From Pseudomonas fluorescens (GTDB lineage Bacteria; Pseudomonadota; Gammaproteobacteria; Pseudomonadales; Pseudomonadaceae): a DNA stretch of 64,000 nucleotides. The notes beneath the pieces were generated by a model. It was given only the letters and a program-made list of their open reading frames with translations. It did no database searches and was not told the DNA's origin. Made by a program: the position numbers and the translations under genes. Positions 49,619-59,500 of the stretch are shown piece after piece. How positions within the stretch are numbered: the first letter of the stretch is position 1; each line of letters starts with the position of its first letter. The stretch covers positions 4,276,501-4,340,500 of the forward strand of contig NZ_CP012830.1 in the NCBI RefSeq assembly GCF_001307155.1, in the 5' to 3' direction.

Positions 49619-51681
49619 GCCTGCGCCCGGCGCTGCTGGCGCAACTGCTGAGTTTTGACGACGAAGCCTTTGTTGCCCTGGCCAATCGCGGCCTGTTGCG
49701 CCGCGCCTATAAAGATTTGGAAAGCAACCCGCCACGGCTGCTGGAGGAGGGCGCGGAGCACTTGCTGCTGGAGTGCGGTCCTTATCAACTGCGCTTTGAT
49801 CCGCGCGGGCCGGCCTTTGCCCAGTGCAGTTGCCCGGCCAGCGGCGTGTGCCAGCACATCCTGGCCTGTGCCCTGGGCTTGCGCGAGATTTTGGCCGAGC
49901 AGGGTCCGCCGCTGGCGCCTGGAGCCGAGCCAGAACCCGCGCCGGATCAGCGTCAGGCACTGTTGAACAGCTTGCTCACGCTGCCCCATGCCGAGTTGCT
50001 CAAGCATGGGGGCAAGCCGGGTTATCGCTGGGCCTGGCAGTTCGTCATGGACCTGGATCTGGAGCAGGAGCTGCACCTGGGGGGCGAGCACAATCTGACC
50101 CTGACCCTGGGCACGCCACCTCTGACCCTGCGCTATATGGGCGGCCCCCTGGGCGGCATGCTCGCCGACCAGCGCAGCGGCGCCCTGGAGAAGTACCAGG
50201 TGGCAGCGGTGCTGGCGCTGCGCCGCATGCAAGGGCTGGAGCTGATCGCGCCCGTCCCCCTGGGCGGCGCCAATGCCGAGTCGAGCCCGACCCTTCGGGA
50301 GGCCACGCGCAGCCGTTTGCGCCAGGGCGCGCGGCAGTTGCTGGAAGAGTCGGTGGCGGTGGGCCTGGCCCATTTGTCCCAGGCCATGCAGCAGCGCTAC
50401 GTGACCCTGGCGGTGTGGGCCCAGGGCGCCGATTACCCGCGCCTGGCCCTGTCGCTGCGGCGTCTGGCGGATCAGGTGCAACTGCTGCTGGAGCGGGCGG
50501 CCGGGGCCGATGGCCAGCGCCTGTTCGATGAACTGAGCCGCTGTTATGCCTTGCTCCAGGCCTTGACCAGCGCCGCGCAACGTGGCGAAGAGCCGGCACG
50601 CCTGCTGGGCCAGGCGCGCAGCCAGTACACGCCGTCGACGGCCCTGGAACTGTGGGGGCTGGGCGCCAATGCCTGGCGCTCGGCGTCCGGTTACCAGGGT
50701 TTGAGCCTGGTGTTCTGGAGCCCGGCGCAGCAGGTTTTTTTGTCCTGCACCGAGGCCCGGCCCGAGCTGCAACGCGGCTTCAACCCGTTGCTGCGCTACC
50801 GCAATCCGGGCCCCTGGAGTGGTCTGCTGTCGCCGGGCCATGCCAGCGGCCGGCGGCTGTCGTTGATGGGCGCCCAGGTCAATGGCGACGGGCGCCTGTC
50901 GGTGGCCGAGTCGGTACAGGCCGCAGTGCTTGAGCCATTGACCGCGGCGCAGTGGCAGCAACTACCGGCGGCAGCGGATTGGAGCGCCTTGCTCCTGGCG
51001 CGTTCGGCCCAGCGCCGCAGCCTGCTGACCCCGGCGCGGCCGATGAACGACTGGGCGTTGTTGCAACCGGCCGCCGTGGGGACGGTGCAGTTCGACAGCA
51101 CACGCCAGATCCTGGTCTGGCCGCTGCACGACCATCAGGGCGCGACCCTGTGGGTCGAATTGCGCTATTCGGCCTACACCCGGCACGCCATCGGCCGGAT
51201 CGAGCAAGTGGCTGGCGAACCCTGGATCGAGGGTTCACAGCTGGTGGCGCGGGTCTATGAACACGCGGGTCGGCTGATTGCCGAGCCCTTGAGCCTGATT
51301 CGAGCCGATGCCGCCCCAGGCCAGCCGTTGCTCGATGCGCTGCATTTCGATCTGGCACCTGCCACTGCGACGCCGCTGGCGGCTGTGGATGAGGCACTGG
51401 ACTCGCCGGTGCAGGAGGTGTTGCTGCCGAGCTGCCACCTGCTGCCGGAGTTCGCCGGCTGGTTGTGCCAGCAGGCCGAGCGCGGGGTGGACCCGCAAGT
51501 GGCGTCGGGTGTCGACCAGGCCTTGCAGCAGCGCGGCCTGACCCTGCGCGCGGCGGGCTACAGCGCCTTTGAACGCATGGCGCCGGAGGCCGGGGTGCCG
51601 GCGCGGCTGATCATTGCCCACTACCTGTGCCTGCAATACCAGCACTTGCAGGCCGCCGGTGGCGACATTCCAGCCAGTTGA
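49615..51681 (+). CDS. yehQ: SWIM zinc-finger protein (YehQ-like)
   Basis: This 688-residue protein has a SWIM zinc finger with the spacing C71-x-C73-x5-C79-x-H81 (CSCPASGVCQH). The rest has no recognised domain and is rich in Leu, Arg and Ala. SWIM fingers bind DNA or proteins. It is the last gene of the five-gene unit; 6 bases later the convergent MFS gene ends. There is no visible terminator. Confidence 0.85.
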   Translation: MSLRPALLAQLLSFDDEAFVALANRGLLRRAYKDLESNPPRLLEEGAEHLLLECGPYQLRFDPRGPAFAQCSCPASGVCQHILACALGLREILAEQGPPLAPGAEPEPAPDQRQALLNSLLTLPHAELLKHGGKPGYRWAWQFVMDLDLEQELHLGGEHNLTLTLGTPPLTLRYMGGPLGGMLADQRSGALEKYQVAAVLALRRMQGLELIAPVPLGGANAESSPTLREATRSRLRQGARQLLEESVAVGLAHLSQAMQQRYVTLAVWAQGADYPRLALSLRRLADQVQLLLERAAGADGQRLFDELSRCYALLQALTSAAQRGEEPARLLGQARSQYTPSTALELWGLGANAWRSASGYQGLSLVFWSPAQQVFLSCTEARPELQRGFNPLLRYRNPGPWSGLLSPGHASGRRLSLMGAQVNGDGRLSVAESVQAAVLEPLTAAQWQQLPAAADWSALLLARSAQRRSLLTPARPMNDWALLQPAAVGTVQFDSTRQILVWPLHDHQGATLWVELRYSAYTRHAIGRIEQVAGEPWIEGSQLVARVYEHAGRLIAEPLSLIRADAAPGQPLLDALHFDLAPATATPLAAVDEALDSPVQEVLLPSCHLLPEFAGWLCQQAERGVDPQVASGVDQALQQRGLTLRAAGYSAFERMAPEAGVPARLIIAHYLCLQYQHLQAAGGDIPAS

Positions 51682-51687
51682 AGCGTC

Positions 51688-53277
51688 TCAGTGATCGGCC
51701 ACGGGCGCCGCGGGCGGTGCCACCTTGCGCATCAGTGGCACCATGGCGGTGGCGACGATAAAGCACAGCATGATCATCAAAAACGCGTCGCCATAGGTTT
51801 GCGTCTGGGCTTCGCGGTAGGTCAGCAGCCACAGTTGGTGCAGGCTGGCTGTCACGCCCGCGTCGCCGCTCTGACCCAGGGCGGCGAAGTTGCTGCCGAC
51901 CTGTGACAGCCACTGGTTCATGGCTTCATTGCTGCTGTTGAGGTGCTCGGCCAGTCGCGTGAAGTGCAGGTTGGTGCGGTCATTTAGGATCGTCGCGCAG
52001 GCGGCAATACCAATCGCACCTCCCAGGTTGCGCATCAGGTTGAACAACCCCGATGCGTGCTTCAACCGCGCCGGGGCCAGCCCGCCCAGGGTCAGCGTCA
52101 CCGCCGGTGGCACCGCCAATTGCTGGGCAATTCCGCGCAACGCTTGCGGCAGTATCAACTCCCGCGCGCCCCAGTCATGGGTGATCGGGCTGAAGTCCCA
52201 CATCGATAATGCGAACAGCCCAAGGCCGGTCATCATGATCCAGCGCAGGTCGACGCGGTTGGCCAGAAAGGCATACAGCGGAATCGCCATGATCTGGAAC
52301 ACCCCGGTGGAAAACACTGCCAGACCAATGTCCAGTGCCCCATAACCGCGCACCCGGCCGAGGAACAGCGGTGTCAGGTAAATGGTCGCGAACAGACCGA
52401 TCCCGGTGACAAATGAAAAGAAGCAGCCGAGGGCAAAGTTGCGGTCTTTCAGCGCCCGCAGATCAACGATTGGATTGTTGACGTGCAAGCTCCGGCCGAT
52501 AAACGCCAGGCCCGCCAGCCCGGAAATCCACGCGGTGGTCAGAATCGTCTGGTCGCTGAACCAGTTCCAGCGCGGACCTTCCTCCAGGGTGTATTCCAGG
52601 CACCCGAGAAACAGCGCCATGAACACCATGCTCAGGTAATCCGCGCCCTTGAGCAGGGACAATTCCGGCTGGTCGATTTTCACCAGCATCGGCACCGCGA
52701 CGGCGACGAAAATCCCCGGTACCAGGTTGATGTAGAACAGCCAGTGCCAGGACGACACGTCGGTGATCCAGCCGCCAATCACCGGCCCCAGGGTCGGCGC
52801 CAATGAGGCCACTGCACCGATGGTCGCGGCAGCGATCACCCGTTGTTTGCCGGTGAAGAAAAAGAATGCCGTGGTGAACACCAGCGGGATCATCGAGCCG
52901 CCAAGAAAACCTTGCAGGGCGCGGAAGGCGATCATGCTCTGGATGTTCCAGGCCGCGCCGCAGAGCAAGCTGGCCAGGGTGAAACCAACCGCTGAGACGC
53001 AGAATAGCCAACGGGTGGAAAACACCCGCGACAACCACCCTGACAGCGGAATCACGATGATTTCAGCGATCAGGTAGCTGGTTTGCACCCAGGCGGTTTC
53101 GTCGGTACCGGCCGAGAGCCCGCCGCCGATGTCACGCAGCGAGGCTGAAACAATCTGGATATCCAGCAGCGCGATGAACATGCCGATGCACATCGTGGCG
53201 AAGGCAAACACTTTGGTCGCCGTTGCCATGTTCGCGGCATTGAACGGTACTGCCTGGGCGGTGAGGGCGCGGCTCAT
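51688..53277 (-). CDS. DHA2-family (EmrB-like) multidrug efflux transporter
   Basis: This 529-residue protein has about 14 hydrophobic segments. The DHA2 pattern is visible: MFIALLDIQIVSASLRDIGGGL (helix 1 with the LDxxIVxxAL motif), the SGWLSRVFSTRWLF motif A-like loop and GPVIGGWITDVSSWHWLFYIN. Its start overlaps the adaptor stop by 4 bases (ATGA). With the HlyD/EmrA-type protein it would form an inner-membrane part of a tripartite pump; an outer-membrane channel gene is not adjacent. The drug or metabolite is unknown. Confidence 0.9.
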   Translation of the reverse strand: MSRALTAQAVPFNAANMATATKVFAFATMCIGMFIALLDIQIVSASLRDIGGGLSAGTDETAWVQTSYLIAEIIVIPLSGWLSRVFSTRWLFCVSAVGFTLASLLCGAAWNIQSMIAFRALQGFLGGSMIPLVFTTAFFFFTGKQRVIAAATIGAVASLAPTLGPVIGGWITDVSSWHWLFYINLVPGIFVAVAVPMLVKIDQPELSLLKGADYLSMVFMALFLGCLEYTLEEGPRWNWFSDQTILTTAWISGLAGLAFIGRSLHVNNPIVDLRALKDRNFALGCFFSFVTGIGLFATIYLTPLFLGRVRGYGALDIGLAVFSTGVFQIMAIPLYAFLANRVDLRWIMMTGLGLFALSMWDFSPITHDWGARELILPQALRGIAQQLAVPPAVTLTLGGLAPARLKHASGLFNLMRNLGGAIGIAACATILNDRTNLHFTRLAEHLNSSNEAMNQWLSQVGSNFAALGQSGDAGVTASLHQLWLLTYREAQTQTYGDAFLMIMLCFIVATAMVPLMRKVAPPAAPVADH

Positions 53278-54401
53278 GGTGCGCTGGCCCGGGCTATGGC
53301 AACGGTGGTTTCCTTGGGCGCGGTTTTGGTATCAACCGAGGCGGTCACCGACAGCCCCGGACGTAATTGGCCGAGCACGCCGTCGGCCGGATCGAGGAGG
53401 ATCCGCACCGGCACTCGCTGGACGATTTTGGTGAAGTTACCGGTGGCGTTTTCTGGTGGCAACACACTGAACTGCGCGCCAGTGGCTGGCGCCAGGCTGT
53501 CCAGATGGCCATGGAATTCTCGGCCCGAAAGCACATCGGCATGAATGCTCACGCGCTGCCCCGGCACCATGTGCGCGAGCTGATCTTCCTTGAAGTTGGC
53601 GTCGACCCAGAGTCCGCTGGCCGGCACCACCGAGAGCAGTTGCGAACCGGCCTGGGCATAGGCGCCAACCCGCGCCCGACGGTTGCCGATCACCCCGTCG
53701 ACCGGCGCGCGCAGTTCGGTGTAGCCGAGGTTCAGCTGGGCCAAATCACGTTCGGCACGCGCCTGCATCAACGCCGCCTTGGCTTGTTGCTTGCGGGTGG
53801 CGATCACGTCGAGCTGCCGCTGCGTTGCGAGTAACTCGGCTTGTGCCCTGGCACTCAGCGCTTGAGCCGTCTTGAAGGTGGCATCGGCGCGTTGCGCACT
53901 TTCCACCGACACTGCATTACTGCCGACCAGCTTTTTGTAGCGGGCATTGTCATCCCGCGAGCGGGCGGTTTCCGCACCGGCGGCATCGATCCCGGCACGC
54001 GCCTGACCGATCACTGCATGCTGCAATTGCTCCGTGGCATCGAGATTGGCGAGCAGCGCTTCTTGCGCCGCAACGGCGCCTTCGGCCTTGGCCAGGCTGG
54101 CGCGATAGTCGCGTGAATCAAGGCGGATCAGCAGGTCGCCAGTCTTGACGCGTTGGTTGTCGGTCACCAGCACTTCTTCGACATAACCGGCGACTTTCGG
54201 CCCGATCACCGTCACGTCGCCACCGATGTAGGCGTCGTCGGTTTCTTCGATGAAGCGGCCGCTGGTCCACCAGTGCGAACCGTAGAGGGCGATCAACGCC
54301 AGGGCAAAGAGGCCCGCAACGGCGAGCAGTGGGCGCTTGAGCAGAGGCGGGCGCGCAGGTTGCACGGCAAGGGAAGGATCAACGGCGTTCAGGTTGGTCA
54401 T
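53274..54401 (-). CDS. HlyD/EmrA-type periplasmic membrane-fusion protein
   Basis: This 375-residue adaptor has an N-terminal membrane anchor (LLAVAGLFALALIALYG near 26-43), then DDAYIGGDVTVIGPKVAGYVEEVLVTDNQRVKTGDLLIRLD (lipoyl half), a coiled-coil hairpin at about 95-215, the second lipoyl half LRAPVDGVIGNRRARVG and a beta-barrel domain. It pairs with the DHA2 transporter downstream. No regulator gene is adjacent; the AT-rich upstream region contains a perfect short palindrome that could be an operator. Confidence 0.9.
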   Translation of the reverse strand: MTNLNAVDPSLAVQPARPPLLKRPLLAVAGLFALALIALYGSHWWTSGRFIEETDDAYIGGDVTVIGPKVAGYVEEVLVTDNQRVKTGDLLIRLDSRDYRASLAKAEGAVAAQEALLANLDATEQLQHAVIGQARAGIDAAGAETARSRDDNARYKKLVGSNAVSVESAQRADATFKTAQALSARAQAELLATQRQLDVIATRKQQAKAALMQARAERDLAQLNLGYTELRAPVDGVIGNRRARVGAYAQAGSQLLSVVPASGLWVDANFKEDQLAHMVPGQRVSIHADVLSGREFHGHLDSLAPATGAQFSVLPPENATGNFTKIVQRVPVRILLDPADGVLGQLRPGLSVTASVDTKTAPKETTVAIARASAP

Positions 54402-54435
54402 GGCAATCCCCTATGGGGTAGCAGTCGTTATTACG

Positions 54436-54448
54436 ATCATAATATGAT
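54436..54448. promoter_or_regulatory. Palindromic operator candidate before the efflux genes
   Basis: ATCATAATATGAT is a perfect 6+1+6 inverted repeat in an AT-rich stretch 35 bases upstream of the EmrA-like gene start. MarR- or TetR-type repressors often bind such sites. There is no cognate regulator nearby, so this is only a candidate. Confidence 0.4.
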
Positions 54449-54699
54449 GCAAGTAATATTTTCTGACAAATGATTTTTCCGGCCGCTCGTCGGTTGCCGG
54501 TCATCTGGGTGGAGACTTTTTATAGGCGGTGTTTTTGAGCGGGCGTGCGAGCCGCACGGCCTGATCGGCAAAAACTGTAGTGATGTTTAATTATTAAATA
54601 CGACGTAGGCAACGTCTTGCATTTGTGTAGTCAGGGTTTGACTATCACGCCAATTGATAGCGTGGCATTAGGCCGGTTAATCGAATGCAAGGATGTTGA

Positions 54700-56427
54700 G
54701 TGCCGTTTTCGCTTTCCGTTGTCCCGCGTTTTTCCACCCCCTTCTTTCCACGTTTGTTGGCCGCGCTGCTGAGCCTGAGCATCGCTGCGCTCCAGGCTGC
54801 AGAACCCTCGGCACTCGGCCAGGAAGGGCTGCGCCAGCAACAGCAGCAACAACGCGATCTGCAACAACTGCAACTGGAACAACGTCGCCGCCAATTGCAA
54901 CGCGGCAGCTTTGGGCCGGCGCCAAGTACTCCGGCGTTGCCCGCGCAGGTCACTGCCGATGAACGTTGCTGGCCCTTGAGCGGGACGCGCATTGGCGGCG
55001 TCACCTTGTTGAACCGTCATGAACTGAATGAGCAACTCAAGCCACAGATCGCTTCGTGCATGGGTGTCGGCCAGATCAATCATCTGCTGGCGACCATTAC
55101 CCGCTTGTACGTCGACGCCGGTTACATCGCCAGTCGACCGTACCTGGTCAGCGCCCCGGCAGCCGGCCAGTCGCTGGATATCCGGGTTGATGAAGGTTAC
55201 GTCGAGTCCATCGAACTGCAGGATCAGAGCTTGCCGGTCGCACTGGGCGGGGCCTTTCCCGGCATGCTCGGCAAGCCGCTGAACCTGCGCGATCTGGAGC
55301 AGGGCCTGGATCAGTTGAACCGCTTGCGCTCACTCGATCTGACGGCCGACATCGCCCCCGGCAGCCAGCCCGGTGCCTCGCGGATCATTTTGCGTTCGCG
55401 CAGCAGCGCCGCCTCACGCTGGGCCTTGGGGTTGGGACTGGACAACCTTGGCAGCGCCAGCACCGGGCGCGATCGCGACACCTTGAGCCTGAGTCTGGAC
55501 AGCCCGTTGCAGCTCAACGATTTGCTCAGCATCAATCTCAGCGACACCCTCAACCACGGCCCGCGATATAGCCGCAACGCCAGCCTGTATTACGCCATTC
55601 CGTACGGTTACTGGACGTACAGCCTGTTCGCCAGCCATGCCGAATACCGTGCACCGTTCAAACTCAGCAGCACCACGCTGTATAGCCGCGGGTTGACCGA
55701 CCAGCTCAGCCTGCGCGCCGACCGTGTGTTGTGGCGTGATCAGGGGCATCAGCTCAGCGCCAGCCTGCAACTGGCGCACAAGGACGTCGACAGTTATCTG
55801 GAGAACATTCGCCTCGGCATTCAGAGCCCGACGCTGACCGTGGCCGAAGCCGGGTTGAACCTGTTCTGGCTCAACAGCGCGGTGTGGAACCTCGACATCA
55901 ACTATGCCCAGGGGCTGCGTTGGTTGGGGGCGGACGACGATGCCCAGCGCCAGAACAGCAACCTGCCCAAGGCGCAGTTTCGCAAATACCGCGCGAACCT
56001 CAGCCAGTGGCGCAATGGCCAGTTCGCCGGGCAAGCCTGGCAGTGGCAGAGCCAGCTCTCGCTGCAATACAGCCCCGACCCGCTGCCGGCCATCGAACAA
56101 CTGCTGGGTACCGACGACTCCGCTGTTCGTGGCTACCGAGAGAACAGCGCATCCGGCGCCAGCGGAGCGATCTGGCGCAACACCTTGCGCTTGCCACTGA
56201 ACAGCGGCCTGCCGGTGCAAATCACCCCACGCCTGGGCCTGGACAACGGTTGGCTCAAGGCCGAGCACGGCGCTCCAGGCCAACGGCTGAGCGGTGCCAG
56301 TGCCGGGCTCAACCTGAGCTGGAAAAACCTGCAAGTCGACATCGACTACCAACGCAGCCTCAACACACCCAAAGGCTTTGGGAATGAACCCGAAACCTGG
56401 CTGATGCGCCTGGGCCTGCAGATATGA
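54700..56427 (+). CDS. Two-partner secretion transporter (TpsB/ShlB/FhaC family)
   Basis: This 575-residue outer-membrane transporter starts at a GTG with AAGGA 7 bases upstream. A signal peptide is followed by a Gln-rich helix (QQQQQQRDLQQLQLEQRRRQLQR near 45-67). POTRA domains come next (TRIGGVTLLNRHELNEQLKPQI and LYVDAGYIASRPYLVSAP, DEGYVESIEL). A 16-strand barrel follows from about residue 230, with the FhaC-type GLGLDNLGSASTGRDR strand and VRGYRENSASGASGAIWRN (loop 6 VRGY motif). It secretes the large exoprotein encoded 108 bases downstream. Confidence 0.92.
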   Translation: MPFSLSVVPRFSTPFFPRLLAALLSLSIAALQAAEPSALGQEGLRQQQQQQRDLQQLQLEQRRRQLQRGSFGPAPSTPALPAQVTADERCWPLSGTRIGGVTLLNRHELNEQLKPQIASCMGVGQINHLLATITRLYVDAGYIASRPYLVSAPAAGQSLDIRVDEGYVESIELQDQSLPVALGGAFPGMLGKPLNLRDLEQGLDQLNRLRSLDLTADIAPGSQPGASRIILRSRSSAASRWALGLGLDNLGSASTGRDRDTLSLSLDSPLQLNDLLSINLSDTLNHGPRYSRNASLYYAIPYGYWTYSLFASHAEYRAPFKLSSTTLYSRGLTDQLSLRADRVLWRDQGHQLSASLQLAHKDVDSYLENIRLGIQSPTLTVAEAGLNLFWLNSAVWNLDINYAQGLRWLGADDDAQRQNSNLPKAQFRKYRANLSQWRNGQFAGQAWQWQSQLSLQYSPDPLPAIEQLLGTDDSAVRGYRENSASGASGAIWRNTLRLPLNSGLPVQITPRLGLDNGWLKAEHGAPGQRLSGASAGLNLSWKNLQVDIDYQRSLNTPKGFGNEPETWLMRLGLQI

Positions 56428-56534
56428 AAACCGTCATCCCCGACAGCCTGAAACAGCCGCGGTATCTGAGCGCGACAGCAGCGGCGCACTCCCCAACGCG
56501 CAACTTGATTCAGTCAATTTATTGAGAGGTTCTC

Positions 56535-59500
56535 ATGCCGATAGAAAAGTTCGCGTTTCACCTTTCCCCTCGGGGCAAGTTGCGTTGGGCGATTGCCAGC
56601 CTGTTTCTCGTTGCCCAATTGCCTCAGGCGTTTGCCGGTGGCTTGACGGTCGCACCCGGTCCAGGCGGCACCCCGCAGCTGCAAAATCAGGCTGGTGTAC
56701 CAATCGTCAATATCGTTGCACCCAATGGCGCCGGTCTGTCGCATAACCAGTTTCTCGATTACAACGTCGACCGGCAGGGGCTGGTGTTGAACAACGCCCT
56801 GCAAGCCGGGCAATCGCAACTCGCCGGGCAATTGGCCGCCAACCCGCAGTTTCAGGGTCAAGCAGCGAGCGTGATCCTCAACGAAGTGATCAGCCGTAAT
56901 GCCTCGGCCGTCAACGGCGCGCAGGAGATTTTCGGGCGCCCGGCCGACTATGTGCTGGCCAACCCGAACGGTATCTCGGTCAATGGCGGCAGCTTCATCA
57001 ACACTCCGAATGCCAACCTGGTGGTCGGTCGTCCCGAGCTGAACGACGGTAAATTGCAGGGGCTCAACACCCGTGACGCCACCGGCCAATTGCAGATCCA
57101 GGGCCAGGGCCTGACGAACCGCGAAGGCAGCATCAACCTGATCGCCCCGCGCATCGACAGCCAGGGCCGCATCGATGCGCGCGACCAGTTGAACCTGACT
57201 GCCGGCCGCAATCAGCTGGATTACCCCAGTGGTCAGGTGCGCAGCGTCGATCCTGCCGGCGCCACTCAGGATTCGCGCATCGATGCCAGCCTGTTCGGTG
57301 CCATGCAGGCCGGACGCATCAACATTGTCAGCACCGCCGAAGGCGCGGGTGTGCGGGTCGGCCCGGTCCAGGTTGAAGGCCATGACGGCGTGAAGATTCA
57401 ATCCGCGGGTGACTTGCAGATCAGCGGCCAGGCACTGCCCAACAGCCTCGACGTCACCCGCAGCGCGGTACGCAGCAGCCAGGGTGATGTTGCGTTGCGC
57501 GGTGACAAGGACCTGACCTTGGCGGCGGCGGATGTCAGTGGCCGCAACGTCAAGCTCGACGCCGGGCGCAACCTCACGCTGAGCAGCGTTGAAGCGCGCA
57601 AGCTTCAGGAGAAACGCGAGAACTGGAACAACAACACCATCGGCATCACCTGGGAAACCTACGACCGAACCCAGACCGACAGCGACTCGCGTCAGCACGG
57701 CAGCCAGGTCGTGGCCAGTCACACTGCCGAACTCAAGGCCGGCGCCAGCACCGAACTCAAGGCCGCCAAGGTCGAGGCCGGCGAAACCCTGAAGGTCGAC
57801 AGCGGTGCTGATCTGCGCCTGACAGCAGCCATCGAAACCCGTACCCAGACCGATCAGGGTAAGCACCGCAAGCACTTGTGGAAGGCCGATTGGAACAACA
57901 GCAGCGAAGAGCAACGCAGCGTCACCAGCCAGTTGAAGGCGGGTAAAAACATTGCGATCAGCAGCGGCGAGTTGCTGTCTTCCCAAGGCGCGGAGCTGAG
58001 CAGCAAGGGCGACATTCACCTTGCTGGCAAACAGGTCGAGATCGGCAGCGCCAGCCGTACGCAACGCAGCAGCAAGAACGGGTACTCGGGCGATCTGGTC
58101 GGTGGCGGGTTCTTCGGCAAGACCGGCGATGCCGATCAGGGCAAGACCCTGAATCAGGGCAGCAAGATCAACGCCGACGGCAAATTGATCGTCAAGGCTG
58201 ACGACGTGCGTATCAGCGGCAGCCAGGTGCGTGGCCGGACCGAGGCGAGTGTCATCAGCGACAAAGGCTCGCTGACTATCGATGGCGTGCAGAACACCTC
58301 GCACAGCAACAGCCATGACAAGGACAGCAAATTCTTTGGCATCGCCAAGGATGAAAGCCGCCAGAACCTCAAGGGCAGCACCACCGTCAGCAGCCAGCTG
58401 AGTTCCGACAGTAACCTTGCACTCAAGAGCGCCAAGGACATCGACGTGGTCGGCGCCACGGTCTCGGCCGGTGGTTCGCTGAGTGCGGACGCGACGGGCA
58501 CGTTGACAGTCAGCTCGGCCCAGGACACTTCCGACAGCAGCACCTCGAGCCAGAATCGTGGTTTCGACGCTTATGCCAGGGAGAACGCGCCAGGCGCCGG
58601 TCAGTACCGCGCCGGCATTCACTATGAAGACAAACAACAAACCACCACTGCCAACGACACCCGTCAACAGGGCTCAAGCCTGACCGGTGCCAACGTCCAA
58701 CTGGCGGCGGGCGGCGACCTGATCCTCAACGGCGCCAAGGTCAAAGCCAGTGCCGGGGATGTCAGCCTCAGTGGGCAGAACGTTGCGCTGTTGGCTGAAC
58801 ACGACAGCACCTCCAGCACCACGGACACCACTCGCAACGCTGGCGGTTTCTACTACACCGGTGGTCTGGATCGCGCCGGCAGCGGCGTCGATTTCGCCCA
58901 CGGCAGCAGTCAGGACAACACCGCCAAAACCACGGCTCGCACCACCGGTGTCGAGAGCAGCGGCAAGCTGCAGATCAACGCCGGCAACGGCACGCTGACC
59001 ACCCAGGGCGCGCAGGTTGCCGCCGGTTCGACGCTTCAGGTTACGGCGGGGCGGGTCGACAATCAGGCTGCCGATAACACCGACAGCAGCTCCCACAAAG
59101 AGAACAACTGGTCGGTCGATGTCGGTGCCAACGTCGAGTACAAAGGCATCGCCCGGCCTGTTGCCAAAGCCATTGAAGGCGTGGCCCAGAGCAAGGTTCA
59201 GCAACCGGGTTTGCTGGATAACCTCACGCAGCCGAATGTCGGCATCGATGTCGAGGTCGGTCATTCGAACAACAGCCGTAGCGAGCAAAACAGCAACGCT
59301 GTGGTCAGCCAGTTCAAGGGCGGGGCGGTTGGCGTTCAGGTGGCCGGTGAATTGAAGGATCAGGGCAGCCAATACCGTGCAACCGACGGCGCGTTGACGA
59401 TCAAGGCTGACAGTCAGGTCGCGACGGCGGCCGCCAACACTCACAGCAGCAGCGAGCAATCGGTGGATGCCAAGGTCGGCGTTCGCGTCTACACCACCAC

